The notes under the pieces were generated by a model. It was not told where the DNA came from. It did not search any database and was given only the letters and a program-made list of their open reading frames with translations. DNA of 64,000 bases from Streptomyces sp. NBC_01551 (GTDB taxonomy: Bacteria; Actinomycetota; Actinomycetes; Streptomycetales; Streptomycetaceae), in assembly GCF_026339935.1 (NCBI RefSeq), contig NZ_JAPEPX010000001.1:1594501-1658500 (forward strand), written 5' to 3'. The translations under genes were made by a program, and so were the position numbers. This document shows positions 44,050-52,847 of this stretch, piece by piece. How positions within the stretch are numbered: position 1 is the stretch's first letter; every line of letters starts with the position of its first letter.

Positions 44050-47000
44050 TCAGGCCTTGGCCGGGACCTCGTCTTCCTTGGCCGCGGGGGCCGGGACGAC
44101 CGTGAGGCGGGACGTCTTCTTCGCGCGGCGGCGTTCCTTGCGGAGTTCGACCATCGTGTAGAGGGTCGGCACCAGGAGGAGCGTCAGCAGGGTCGAGCTG
44201 ATCAGGCCGCCGATGACCACGACCGCGAGCGGCTGCGAGATGAAGCCGCCCTCGCCGGTGACGCCCAGGGCCATCGGAAGCAGGGCGAAGATCGTCGCCA
44301 GGGCCGTCATCAGGATCGGGCGGAGCCGGTGACGGCCGCCCTCGACGACCGCCTCGACGACGCCGAGGCCCTGTCGGCGGTACTGGTTGACCAGGTCGAT
44401 CAGGACGATCGCGTTGGTCACCACGATGCCGATGAGCATCAGCATGCCGATCATCGCGGGGACGCCCATCGGGGTGCCGGTCACGATGAGCAGGCCGAGC
44501 GCGCCGGTGGCCGCGAAGGGGATCGAGACCAGCAGGATCAGCGGCTGGACCAGCGAGCGGAACGTCGCGACCAGCAGCATGAACACGATCGCGATGGCCG
44601 CGAACATGGCCAGGAACAGCGAGGCGAAGGCCTCGTCCTGGTCCTCGGAGACACCGCCGATGGTGGCCGTGGCCCCGTCGGGCAGGTCCAGCGCCTTGAG
44701 CTTCGTCTGGAGCGTGGCGCTGACGGCTCCGGTGTTGTCGCCGGTCGGCCGGGCGGTGATGGTGGCGGCGCGGGCGCCGTCGATCCGGGTCATCGCGACC
44801 GGGCCGGGGACCTCCTTGACCTCGGCGATGTCGCCGAGCTTGACCGGCCCGACGGGCAGCGCCCGGAGTTCGGCCAGGGTGGTGGCCGGCTGGGCGGAGC
44901 GGATGACGATGTCCCGCTCGGTGTCGTCCAGTACGGCCTTGCCCGCCGGGTTGCCCCGTACGGCCTGCGCGACGATCGCGCCGAGCGCGGCCTGGTTCAG
45001 GCCCGCCTCGGCGGCCTTGGGCGTGGCGGTCACCGAGATCCGGGGCACGGACTGCGACAGGTCGCTCTGCACGTCGGCGACGTCCTTGAGCTTGGCGACC
45101 TCCGTGCGGACCTCCTCGGCGGCCTCGGCGAGCACCTTGGCGTCACCGGCCTTGACGACCACGCTGAGGTTCTGGTTGCCGAAGCCGTCGCCGGCCACGA
45201 TGCGGGTCTCGCCGATGCCGTCGAGGCCGGCCAGCTTGCCCTCGATCTCCTTCTTGACGGCGTCCGCCTTGCCGGCGTCCGCCAGGGTGACCTGGTACGA
45301 GGCCTGGTTGGAGCCCGTACCGCCGCCGAAGGCCGCGAGGAAGCCGGAGGAACCGACGGTGACCTGGTAGTCCTTGACGCCCTTGACCGAGCCCAGCACC
45401 TTCTCGATCTTGCGGCTCGCCTCGTCGCTGGCGGCGAGGGAGGTGCCGGGGGCCAGCTCCTGCTTGACCGTCAGGACTTCCTGCTCGCCCTGGTCGAAGA
45501 AGTTCGTCTTCAGCAGCGGGGTCATCCCGAAGGTGCCGAACAGGACGACGACGGCGATGGCCACACTGGTGAGCCGGCGCCGGGTCGCGAAGCGCAGGAC
45601 CCGGACGTAGAAGCGCTGGAGGCGGCTGCGCGCCTCCTTCTCCTCCGCCTCGCGGCGCGCCTTGGCGGCGCTCTCGGCATCGCCGGCCGTCACGCCCTTG
45701 GGGGCGCTCAGGAACCAGTACGACAGCACCGGTACGACGGTCAGCGACACGAGCAGCGAGGCCAGCAGGGCCGCGGTGACCGTGAGCGAGAAGGAGCCGA
45801 ACAGCTCGCCGATCATGCCGCCGGTCAGGCCGATCGGCAGGAAGACGGCGACGGTGGTCAGCGTGGAGGAGGTGACCGCGCCGGCGACCTCCTTGACCGC
45901 GGTGATGATCGCGGCTTCGCGCTCCTCGCCGTAGCCGAGGTGGCGCTTGATGTTCTCCAGGACCACGATCGAGTCGTCGACGACGCGGCCGATGGCGATG
46001 GTGAGCGCGCCCAGCGTCAGCATGTTCAGCGACAGGTCGCGGGTCCACAGCACGATCAGCGCGAGGACGACGGACAGCGGGATGGAGACCGCCGTGACCA
46101 GCGTCGAGCGCAACGAGGCCAGGAACACCAGGATCACGATCACCGCGAAGAGCAGGCCGAGCATGCCCTCGGTGGTGAGGCTGGAGATGGACTTGGCGAC
46201 GGCCGGGCCCTGGTCGCTGACGACGGTCAGGGCGGCGCCGGAGCCGAGCGTGGAACGCAGCTCGGGGAGCTTGTCCTTGACGGCGTCGGAGATGGCGACC
46301 GCGCTGCCGTCCTTGTCCATGGTGAGGACGAGGGCGAGGCTGGGCTTGCCGTTGGTACGGGTGATGGAGACGGCCTTGGCGGTCTCCTGCTTCACCGTGG
46401 CGACGTCGCCGAGGCGGACGGCCTGCTTCCCCGGGCCGGGGCTCAGGCGGAGGTCCTCCAGCTGGGAGAGGGAGGTGAAGCCCCCGCCGACGCGGACGGT
46501 CCGGTTCTTGCCGCCCTCGTCGAAGGCGCCGGCGGGGACGGTCGCGCCGCCCGCCTGGATGCCCTGGGCGAGCGAGGCGCCGTCGAGGCCGGCGGCCGCG
46601 AGCTTGGCGTCGTCCGGGGTGATGGTGACCTGGAGGTCCTGGACGCCGTCGACGCTGACCTGCGCGACGCCGTCGACGTCCTCCAGGACGGGGACGACGG
46701 AGCTCTCCAGCTGGTCGGCGAGCGCCTGCTGGTCCTTGTCGGAGGTGACGGCGAGGATCACGGTCGGGATGTCGTCCGTGGAGCCGGCGACCACCTGGGG
46801 GTCGACGTCGGCGGGCAGCCGCACGCGGGCCCGGTTGACGGCCTGCTGGACGTCGGCGACGAGCTGCTTGGTGCCGCTGTCGCCGTAGTCGAAGCTGGCC
46901 ATGATGAGGGCGTTGCCCTCGCTGGCGGTCGAGGTGATGCCGGTGAGGCCGTCAACACCCTTGAGGGTGGCCTCGATCGGCTCGATGACCTGCTTCTCGA

Positions 47001-47178
47001 CCACGTCGGGCGAGGCGCCCTGGTACGGGGCGAGCACGGACACCATCGGGAGTTCGATGGACGGCAGCAGCTGCTGTTTGAGCTGCGGGATGGCTATGGC
47101 GCCGAAGACGAGCGCGACGATCGACACGAGGCCGATCAACGCCCGCTGGGCAAGGCTGAAGCGGGACAGCCAGGACAT
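44050..47178 (-). CDS. RND-family (HAE1/SwrC-like) efflux permease
   Basis: 1042 residues with the twelve-helix RND layout and two large extracytoplasmic loops (about 35-335 and 560-855). N-terminal FSLAQRALIGLVSIVAL; TM4 carries the acidic pair D401-D402 in IGRVVDDSIVVLENI; the TM10 segment reads IGIVVTNAIVLID. It exports hydrophobic compounds using the proton gradient. The AcrB lysine in TM10 is a Thr here while an Arg (R398) precedes the acidic pair. There is no adjacent membrane-fusion protein, in keeping with Gram-positive SwrC-like exporters. Start ATG 47178. Confidence 0.9.
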   Translation of the reverse strand: MSWLSRFSLAQRALIGLVSIVALVFGAIAIPQLKQQLLPSIELPMVSVLAPYQGASPDVVEKQVIEPIEATLKGVDGLTGITSTASEGNALIMASFDYGDSGTKQLVADVQQAVNRARVRLPADVDPQVVAGSTDDIPTVILAVTSDKDQQALADQLESSVVPVLEDVDGVAQVSVDGVQDLQVTITPDDAKLAAAGLDGASLAQGIQAGGATVPAGAFDEGGKNRTVRVGGGFTSLSQLEDLRLSPGPGKQAVRLGDVATVKQETAKAVSITRTNGKPSLALVLTMDKDGSAVAISDAVKDKLPELRSTLGSGAALTVVSDQGPAVAKSISSLTTEGMLGLLFAVIVILVFLASLRSTLVTAVSIPLSVVLALIVLWTRDLSLNMLTLGALTIAIGRVVDDSIVVLENIKRHLGYGEEREAAIITAVKEVAGAVTSSTLTTVAVFLPIGLTGGMIGELFGSFSLTVTAALLASLLVSLTVVPVLSYWFLSAPKGVTAGDAESAAKARREAEEKEARSRLQRFYVRVLRFATRRRLTSVAIAVVVLFGTFGMTPLLKTNFFDQGEQEVLTVKQELAPGTSLAASDEASRKIEKVLGSVKGVKDYQVTVGSSGFLAAFGGGTGSNQASYQVTLADAGKADAVKKEIEGKLAGLDGIGETRIVAGDGFGNQNLSVVVKAGDAKVLAEAAEEVRTEVAKLKDVADVQSDLSQSVPRISVTATPKAAEAGLNQAALGAIVAQAVRGNPAGKAVLDDTERDIVIRSAQPATTLAELRALPVGPVKLGDIAEVKEVPGPVAMTRIDGARAATITARPTGDNTGAVSATLQTKLKALDLPDGATATIGGVSEDQDEAFASLFLAMFAAIAIVFMLLVATFRSLVQPLILLVSIPFAATGALGLLIVTGTPMGVPAMIGMLMLIGIVVTNAIVLIDLVNQYRRQGLGVVEAVVEGGRHRLRPILMTALATIFALLPMALGVTGEGGFISQPLAVVVIGGLISSTLLTLLLVPTLYTMVELRKERRRAKKTSRLTVVPAPAAKEDEVPAKA

Positions 47179-47300
47179 GGTCGGGGATCTCTCTGCAGTG
47201 ACGAACGCGAGGGCCTTCAGCCTCGCTCACGCCGGGACGCCACGGCGTCGCTCCCAGGTCCTGTCCTTATCTGGCGCATACCGCGTCCGCAGTACGCGCG

Positions 47301-48002
47301 CTACTCCGCCCGAGGCCTGACAAGTCCCGATTCGTACGCGATGACCACCAATTGGGCCCGGTCGCGGGCGCCGAGCTTGGCCATCGCCCGGTTCACGTGC
47401 GTCTTGACGGTGAGCGGGCTGACCTCCAGCCGGCCGGCGATCCCGTCGTTGGAGAGACCGGCGGCGACGTGCACGAGGACCTCGCGCTCGCGCACGGTCA
47501 GCGCGGCGAGCCGTTCGGCGTGGGCGCCGGTGGCGGTGGTGGCGTCGTCGCGGCCGCCCTGGGCCAGGAAGGTGGCGATCAGGCCCTTGGTGGCGGCCGG
47601 GGAGAGCAGCGCCTCGCCGGCGGCGGCGACGCGGATGGCGTTGAGCAGCTCGTCGGGCTCGGCGCCCTTGCCGAGGAAGCCGGAGGCGCCGGCGCGCAGC
47701 GACTGGACCACGTACTCGTCGACCTCGAAGGTCGTCAGCATCACGACGCGGACGTCGGCGAGTTCGGGGTCGGCGCTGATCATGCGGGTGGCGGCGAGCC
47801 CGTCGGTGCCGGGCATCCGGATGTCCATGAGCACGACGTCGGCGCGGCGTTCGCGGGCGAGCGCGTAGGCCTGCGCCCCGTCGGAGGCCTCCCCCACGAC
47901 CTCCATGTCGGGCTCGGAGTCGACGAGCACCTTGAAGGCGCTGCGCAGCAGGGCCTGGTCGTCGGCGAGCAGCACCCTGATGGTCGTCGGCGTCTCTTCC
48001 AC
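47301..48002 (-). CDS. NarL/LuxR-type response regulator
   Basis: 233 residues. Receiver with D14-D15, phosphoacceptor D60 (VVLMDIRMPGTDG), T90 and K112. LuxR helix-turn-helix LTVREREVLVHVAAGLSND to LEVSPLTVKTHVNRAMAKLG at about 165-215. No kinase gene is adjacent; the nearest DesK-like kinase is at 58257-59489. It lies upstream of the RND gene on the same strand with 122 bp between, so it may control the exporter. Start GTG 48002. Confidence 0.88.
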   Translation of the reverse strand: MEETPTTIRVLLADDQALLRSAFKVLVDSEPDMEVVGEASDGAQAYALARERRADVVLMDIRMPGTDGLAATRMISADPELADVRVVMLTTFEVDEYVVQSLRAGASGFLGKGAEPDELLNAIRVAAAGEALLSPAATKGLIATFLAQGGRDDATTATGAHAERLAALTVREREVLVHVAAGLSNDGIAGRLEVSPLTVKTHVNRAMAKLGARDRAQLVVIAYESGLVRPRAE

Positions 48003-48048
48003 GGGGCCGACCCTACCTGCCGCCCCCGGCGGCCCCGGGCGGATCCGC

Positions 48049-48870
48049 TCAGCCGAGGGCGAGGACGACCAGCGCCGTCGTCGCCGCGACCTCGGCGAGG
48101 GCGCCGAACACGTCGCCCGTGACGCCGTCGAAGCGGCGGACGCAGCGGCGCAGCAGGAGCTCCGCCGCCCCGAGCGCGGCGAGGACGGCGGCCGGGTACT
48201 GGACGACGGCGGGCAGGCCGAGCGGGAGGGCGGCGGCCGCGGCGGCCACCAGCGTCAGCGCGGCGACGACGGCGGCCGACCGGCGCGGCACCACGCCCGC
48301 GACCGCCGCGCCCAGGCCCTCGGGGCGGGCCGCCGGAACTCCGTCGCGGGAGGCCAGCGTCATGACGAGCCGGGCGGTGACGGCGGCCAGGACGGCGGCG
48401 AGGGCGCCGCGGACCCAGCTGTCGCCGTACGCGTCGGCCAGGGCGGCGACCTGGATGAGCAGCACGAGCAGCAGCGTCACCACCCCGAAGGGGCCGATGT
48501 CGGACTGCTTCATGATCCGCAGCGCCTCGTCGGCGGGCTTCGCGCTGCCCAGTCCGTCGGCGGTGTCGGCCAGACCGTCCAGGTGCAGCCCGCGGGTCAG
48601 AGCGGCCGGCACGGCCACGGTCACCGCCGCCGCGAGCAGCGGGCCGCCGCCGCCCGCCAGCAGCAGCGCGCCCGGCACGGCCGCGAGCAGCCCGACGGCC
48701 AGTCCGGCGACGGGGGCGCAGGCCATGCCGGTCCGGGCGGCGGGGCGGTCCCAGCGGGTGATGCGGGCCGGGAGCACGGTGAGGGTGCCGAACGCGAAGC
48801 GGAGCCCGTCGGCCAGCGAGGCGCGTTCCGAGGGCGGGACCTGCGGCGGATCTTCGAACGAATCTGTCAT
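48049..48870 (-). CDS. cobS: Cobalamin synthase (adenosylcobinamide-GDP ribazoletransferase)
   Basis: 273 residues, polytopic. The motif RGLHLDGLADTADGLGSAKP with clustered Asp (about 92-111), SDIGPFGVVTLLL and GLGAAVAGVVPRRS are family signatures. It joins adenosylcobinamide-GDP to alpha-ribazole in the last steps of B12 assembly. It stands apart from cobU and cobT (4.3 kb away on the other strand) rather than in an operon. ATG 48870. No cobalamin riboswitch is visible before it. Confidence 0.92.
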   Translation of the reverse strand: MTDSFEDPPQVPPSERASLADGLRFAFGTLTVLPARITRWDRPAARTGMACAPVAGLAVGLLAAVPGALLLAGGGGPLLAAAVTVAVPAALTRGLHLDGLADTADGLGSAKPADEALRIMKQSDIGPFGVVTLLLVLLIQVAALADAYGDSWVRGALAAVLAAVTARLVMTLASRDGVPAARPEGLGAAVAGVVPRRSAAVVAALTLVAAAAAALPLGLPAVVQYPAAVLAALGAAELLLRRCVRRFDGVTGDVFGALAEVAATTALVVLALG

Positions 48871-48955
48871 CGGCGAGAACGGTACCCGTTGGCCCCGGAC
48901 GGTAAATTACCCATTACGTACCAAAGGGGAGCCGCCACAGCAGGGGAGCCGGCGC

Positions 48956-49753
48956 ATGGGTCACTGGTGGTATCGGAACATCGTCGAACCGGAGAAGCTG
49001 CCGCTCCTGCTGGCCCTGCTCTCGTTCGTGACGTCGTTCCTGGTCACCCGTGTCATCACCCGGCTGATCCGGGCCGGCCGGGGCCCCTTCAAGAACATCA
49101 CCCCGGGCGGGATGCACGTCCACCACGTGGTGCCGGGCGTGATCCTCGTGATCATCGGCGGCTTCGGCGCCATCGGCAGCGGCCGGCACAGCTTCGGCGG
49201 ACTGCTCTCCGCCGTGATCTTCGGGCTCGGCGCGGGCCTGGTACTGGACGAGTTCGCGCTGATCCTGCACCTCGACGACGTCTACTGGAGCGAGCAGGGC
49301 CGCAAGAGCGTGGAGATCGTGGTGCTGACCGCCGCCCTGGTGGCGCTGGTGCTCGGCGGCTTCCTGCCCTTCGGGGTCAACGACCTCACCACCGAGGAAC
49401 GCCAGAGCCGCGGGCTCGTCGTCATGAACATGGCCACGAACTTCTTCCTGGCCCTGATCGCCCTGTGGAAAGGGAAGGCCCGCACCGCGTTCTTCGGGAC
49501 GGTCATCCCGTTCGTCGCGCTGATCGGCGCGATCCGGCTGGCCCGGCCCGGCTCCCCGTACGCGAAGCGCTTCTACGCCAACCGCCCCCGGGCCCGCGCC
49601 AAGGCCGGGTTGCGCGCGTTCCACCACGACCGGCGCTGGGCGGCCCCGCGCCGCAAGTTCGAGAACTTCATCGGCGGGACGCCCGATCCGGCCGTCGCCC
49701 CGGACCCGCCCGCCGTCGAGAAGAGTCCCACCGAGAAGAAGCCGGGGCCGTGA
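48956..49753 (+). CDS. Conserved membrane protein, function unknown
   Basis: 265 residues with about six helices. A conserved-looking block GGMHVHHVVPGVILVIIGG contains three His close to a helix, then SGRHSFGGLLSAVIFGLGAGLVLDEFALILHL with Asp/Glu inside the membrane. These could bind a metal or be channel residues. The C-terminus is basic and Pro-rich. ATG 48956 with GGGGAGC upstream. Divergent from cobS. I recognise it only as an actinobacterial integral membrane family. Confidence 0.75.
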   Translation: MGHWWYRNIVEPEKLPLLLALLSFVTSFLVTRVITRLIRAGRGPFKNITPGGMHVHHVVPGVILVIIGGFGAIGSGRHSFGGLLSAVIFGLGAGLVLDEFALILHLDDVYWSEQGRKSVEIVVLTAALVALVLGGFLPFGVNDLTTEERQSRGLVVMNMATNFFLALIALWKGKARTAFFGTVIPFVALIGAIRLARPGSPYAKRFYANRPRARAKAGLRAFHHDRRWAAPRRKFENFIGGTPDPAVAPDPPAVEKSPTEKKPGP

Positions 49754-49759
49754 GCCCGC

Positions 49760-49797
49760 GCGACGGGCCCGCCCCCGGGAAGGGGCGGGCCCGTCGC
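49760..49797. terminator. Bidirectional terminator between membrane-protein and pspAA genes
   Basis: GCGACGGGCCCGCCCC pairs perfectly with GGGGCGGGCCCGTCGC (16 bp, loop of six) between two convergent genes. Confidence 0.85.
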
Positions 49798-49837
49798 ACT
49801 GTCACGCGTTGGTGTCCTGTTCGTCCCGCCGCAGGGC

Positions 49838-50116
49838 TCAGCCCGGGATCAGCCCGTCGTCGCTGAGCAGCTCCTTGACCTCGTCGAGGCTCGCGTCCTG
49901 CGCGGGGAGGATCAGCTCCGACGGCTCCAGGGCGGCGTCCGGGAGCGGCGTGCCGAGCCGCCGCACGGCGTCGAGCAGCGCGCCCAGCGTCCGCCGGAAG
50001 CCTTCCTCGTCACCGGACTCCATCTCCGCGAGGAGTTCGTCGTCCAGCGTGTTGAGCTCGGCGAGGTGGCCGTCGGCCACCTTCAGCTGCCCTTCCCCCA
50101 TGATGCGGACAATCAT
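49838..50116 (-). CDS. PspA-associated protein (PspAA-type)
   Basis: 92 residues: MIVRIMGEGQLKV, then helices DGHLAELNTLDDELLAEM and EEGFRRTLGALLDAVRRLG, ending LPAQDASLDEVKELLSDDGLIPG. This matches the small PspAA domain protein found next to PspA in actinobacteria and archaea. It follows pspA by 13 bp on the same strand. Predicted to modulate PspA at the membrane. Confidence 0.85.
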   Translation of the reverse strand: MIVRIMGEGQLKVADGHLAELNTLDDELLAEMESGDEEGFRRTLGALLDAVRRLGTPLPDAALEPSELILPAQDASLDEVKELLSDDGLIPG

Positions 50117-50129
50117 GACGGGCCCCGTC

Positions 50130-50924
50130 CTACTGCTTGTCGAACCGGTGCTGGGTCTGCGACGGCTGGGCGGCGCCCGGGGCGCCACCCTCGATGGCCT
50201 GCTGCTGGGCGGACGGGCCACCCGCCAGCTCGGCCTTCATGCGCTGGAGCTCCAGCTCCACGTCCGTCCCGCCGGAGAGGCGGTCCAGCTCGGCCTGGAT
50301 GTCGTCCTTGGAACCGAGCCCGCTCTGGTCGTCGAGCGCGCCGGAGGCCAGCAGCTCGTCGATCGCGCCGGCGCGGGCCTGCAGCTGGGCGGTCTTGTCC
50401 TCGGCCCGCTGGATGGCCAGGCCGACGTCGCTCATCTCCTCGGAGATGCCGGAGAAGGACTCCGCGATCCGCGTCTGCGCCTGGGCGGCCGTGTACGTGG
50501 CCTTGATGGTCTCCTTCTTGGTGCGGAAGGCGTCGACCTTGGCCTGGAGCCGCTGGGAGGCGAGGGTCAGCTTCTCCTCCTCGCCCTGCAGGGTCTGGTG
50601 CTGCACCTCAAGGTCGCTGACCTGCTGCTGGAGCGAGGCGCGGCGGGAGAGGGCCTCGCGGGCCAGGTCCTCGCGGCCCAGGGCGAGGGCCTTGCGGCCC
50701 TGGTCCTCCAGCTTGGCGGACTGCCCCTGGAGCTGGTTCAGCTGGAGCTCCAGACGCTTGCGGGAGGTCGCCACGTCGGCGACGCCGCGGCGCACCTTCT
50801 GAAGCAGCTCCAGCTGCTTCTGGTACGAGTAGTCGAGGGTCTCGCGCGGGTCCTCGGCCCGGTCAAGGGCCTTGTTCGCCTTCGCGCGGAAGATCATCCC
50901 CATACGCTTCATGACACCGCTCAT
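50130..50924 (-). CDS. pspA: Phage-shock protein A / IM30 homologue
   Basis: 264 residues, almost wholly coiled coil (about 15-215). N-terminal MSGVMKRMGMIFRAKANKAL can form an amphipathic helix for membrane binding; YSYQKQLELLQKVRRGVADV is the family core. The C-terminus is Gln/Ala/Gly rich. It protects the membrane under stress and in Streptomyces is part of envelope-stress response. The ATG at 50924 is used; an ATG four codons later is possible. It forms a two-gene unit with pspAA. Confidence 0.92.
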   Translation of the reverse strand: MSGVMKRMGMIFRAKANKALDRAEDPRETLDYSYQKQLELLQKVRRGVADVATSRKRLELQLNQLQGQSAKLEDQGRKALALGREDLAREALSRRASLQQQVSDLEVQHQTLQGEEEKLTLASQRLQAKVDAFRTKKETIKATYTAAQAQTRIAESFSGISEEMSDVGLAIQRAEDKTAQLQARAGAIDELLASGALDDQSGLGSKDDIQAELDRLSGGTDVELELQRMKAELAGGPSAQQQAIEGGAPGAAQPSQTQHRFDKQ

Positions 50925-51247
50925 GGGCTTCGCGCGCCCCCTTCTAGACGGACTGTGCTCCAGGTCACCAACAGAACCCACAGTACGGGCCCTGCTTCCA
51001 TTACCGCACTGTTCGAGTACGGATGCGCTCCTCCTCCAGGACGACTGATCCTGCGCCGTGTCAGGCGTAAGGAGTAGGTGGCCCCCCGACCCGGTCCGGG
51101 TGCGCACCGGGGTGGGCGGCCTCGCGCGAGAACCTCGCGGCCCTCACGAGAACCTCACGGCCCTCACAAAGGGAAGACGCCCGCCGTTGCCGGATCGTTC
51201 CCCACCGGGGTGGGGCCCGTGCCCGCAACCACGTAGGCTTGGGTTTT
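50925..51247. other. 323-bp divergent promoter region of pspA and DUF3043 gene
   Basis: No gene. It contains two 20-bp tandem copies of CGAGAACCTC(g/a)CGGCCCTCA at 51127-51166 and a perfect 16-bp palindrome CCCCACCGGGGTGGGG at 51200-51215, 33 bp before the DUF3043 start. The palindrome could be an operator or a leader hairpin. Confidence 0.55.
51127..51166. repeat. Two tandem 20-bp repeats
   Basis: The first copy is 51127-51146 and the second 51147-51166; they differ at one base (CTCGCGG against CTCACGG). They are in the intergenic region upstream of the DUF3043 gene. Confidence 0.75.
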
Positions 51248-51847
51248 GTGTTTGGTAGCCGCTCCTCCAAGGAAGAGAAGGCCGCCGCCACCGACAAGGT
51301 GAGCGCCGACCTCTCGCAGCCCCGTGACCCGCAGGCCCCGAAGGGCCGCCCTACGCCGAAGCGTGCTGTGGCCCAGTCGCAGCGCAAGGCCGTGGTGGCC
51401 TCGACCGGCAACCGCAAGGAGGATGCCAAGCGAGCCCGTGAGCGCCGTCGCGTAGAGATGGCCAAGCAGCGCGAGGCGCTGGCCAGCGGCGACGAGCGCT
51501 ACCTGCCCGCCCGTGACAAGGGGCCGGTGCGCAAGTACGTCCGCGACTTCGTGGACTCCCGCTTCTCCGTCGCCGAGATGTTCCTGCCGCTCGCGGTGAT
51601 CATCCTGGTGCTCAGCATGGTGCGGGTGCCGTCGATCCAGAACATCGCGCTGATCCTGTGGCTCGCCGTGATCGCGCTGATCATCGTCGACTCCATCGGC
51701 CTGCTGTTCCGTCTGCGCAAGGCCCTGGCCGCGCGCTTCCCGGACGAGCCGAGGCGCGGCGCCGTCGCGTACGGCCTGATGCGCACCCTCCAAATGCGCC
51801 GGCTTCGCCTGCCGAAGCCGCAGGTCAAGCGCGGGGAACGGCCCTGA
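51248..51847 (+). CDS. DUF3043 membrane protein
   Basis: 199 residues. A long basic N-terminal half (FGSRSSKEEKAAATDKVS, KRAVAQSQRKAVVAS, RKEDAKRARERRRVEM) with a conserved block YLPARDKGPVRKYVRDFVDSR precedes two membrane helices (FLPLAVIILVLSMV; IALILWLAVIALIIVDSIGL). It fits the actinobacterial DUF3043 family. GTG at 51248 taken as start. Its stop overlaps the next gene start. Function unknown; the basic domain may contact nucleic acid or anionic lipid. Confidence 0.85.
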   Translation: MFGSRSSKEEKAAATDKVSADLSQPRDPQAPKGRPTPKRAVAQSQRKAVVASTGNRKEDAKRARERRRVEMAKQREALASGDERYLPARDKGPVRKYVRDFVDSRFSVAEMFLPLAVIILVLSMVRVPSIQNIALILWLAVIALIIVDSIGLLFRLRKALAARFPDEPRRGAVAYGLMRTLQMRRLRLPKPQVKRGERP

Positions 51848-52671
51848 GCGGAGGGACGCCCGGAGCGTCGGGGGGCAATTCCAAAGGCTGGGCCTCGGGG
51901 GGCGCCAGGCTGTGGCTCGAGGGTCTGGGCGGACTGCGCAACGCCGTCCGCCAGGAACTCGTGGGCCGGCAGGTCGACGAGCAGATCGCGCAGCGCTTCC
52001 CGGTCGGGCAGCGGCTGCGCGTCCTCGACGTCGGCATGGGCCAGGGCACCCAGGCACTGCGCCTCGCACGCGCCGGGCACAAGGTCACCGGCCTGGAGAA
52101 GGATCCGGCCATGCTGGACGTCGCCCGTGAGGCGCTGGCCGGCGAGCCCGCCGGGATCCAGGACCGCGTCGAGCTGATCGAGGGCGACGGCCGCGAGACC
52201 GGCGCGCACTTCCTGCCGGGCAGCTTCGACGTCGTGCTCTGCCACGGCGTGCTGATGTACGTACCGGAGCCGGACGCGATGCTCGCCGGGCTGGCCCGGA
52301 TGCTGGCGCCGGGCGGTCTGCTGTCCCTGCTGGTGCGCAACGGCGACGCGCTCGCCATGCGGCCCGGGCTGGACGGCGACTGGGCGGGCGCGCTGGCCGC
52401 GTTCGACACCACCGACTACACGAACCGGCTCGGCCTGGACGTGCGCGCCGACCGGCTGGCCGGGCTGACCGCCACGCTGTCCGGGATCGGGGCGCCGCTC
52501 CAGTCCTGGTACGGCGTACGCGTGTTCACCGACGGCACCGAGGCCGGGGAGAAGCTCCCGCCGGAGGACGAGCTGGAGCGGCTGCTGACCGCCGAGGAGC
52601 GCGCCGGGCGGATCGATCCGTACCGCGGCGTCGCCGCGCTGCTGCACCTGTGCGGTGTCCGGGGCGGCTAG
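51844..52671 (+). CDS. Class I SAM-dependent methyltransferase, apparent CTG start
   Basis: 275 residues. SAM motif I is LRVLDVGMGQGTQALRLAR; motif II LEKDPAMLDVA; post-motif VVLCHGVLMYVPEPDAML. Homologue-like residues begin at ARLWLEGLGGLRN, upstream of the only nearby GTG (51961), and there is no ATG, GTG or TTG between 51658 and that point. The best start is a CTG at 51844 that overlaps the DUF3043 stop in a CTGA, with GGGGAA upstream. Methyl acceptor unknown; a small molecule or cofactor is more likely than DNA. Confidence 0.82.
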   Translation: MSGGTPGASGGNSKGWASGGARLWLEGLGGLRNAVRQELVGRQVDEQIAQRFPVGQRLRVLDVGMGQGTQALRLARAGHKVTGLEKDPAMLDVAREALAGEPAGIQDRVELIEGDGRETGAHFLPGSFDVVLCHGVLMYVPEPDAMLAGLARMLAPGGLLSLLVRNGDALAMRPGLDGDWAGALAAFDTTDYTNRLGLDVRADRLAGLTATLSGIGAPLQSWYGVRVFTDGTEAGEKLPPEDELERLLTAEERAGRIDPYRGVAALLHLCGVRGG

Positions 52672-52700
52672 CCCGCCGACTGGAACGGGGCCTCCGGGCC

Positions 52701-52740
52701 CCGGCCTCGCGGCCCCGCCCGAGCGGGACCGCGAGGCCGG
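52701..52740. terminator. Terminator between convergent methyltransferase and small ORF genes
   Basis: CCGGCCTCGCGG pairs with CCGCGAGGCCGG (12 bp) and the inner CCCGC with GCGGG after one mismatch. It lies 30 bp after the methyltransferase stop. Confidence 0.75.
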
Positions 52741-52847
52741 TGGGGCCGCAACGGGGCGGGCCCCGTTCGTCGTCGGCCAGAGGACGGGCCAAACCCGTTC
52801 ACCCGCGGCCAGGGGCCGAGCCGGCCCCTTTCACCCCCGGGCGGGGA

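Noticed and set aside
44329..47868. 1179-codon plus-strand open frame opposite the RND gene
   Set aside because: Composition is Glu/Asp/Gly/Arg low complexity expected from the antisense of GC-rich coding DNA; no ribosome site, and the minus-strand protein is a clear RND exporter.
48871..48955. Cobalamin riboswitch for cobS, cobU or cobT
   Set aside because: The upstream gaps (85, 116 and 141 bp) are too short for the roughly 200-nt aptamer and lack its conserved box.
51658..51843. ATG start at 51658 for the methyltransferase
   Set aside because: It would make 62 codons overlap the DUF3043 gene with an Arg/Pro-rich, non-homologous peptide.
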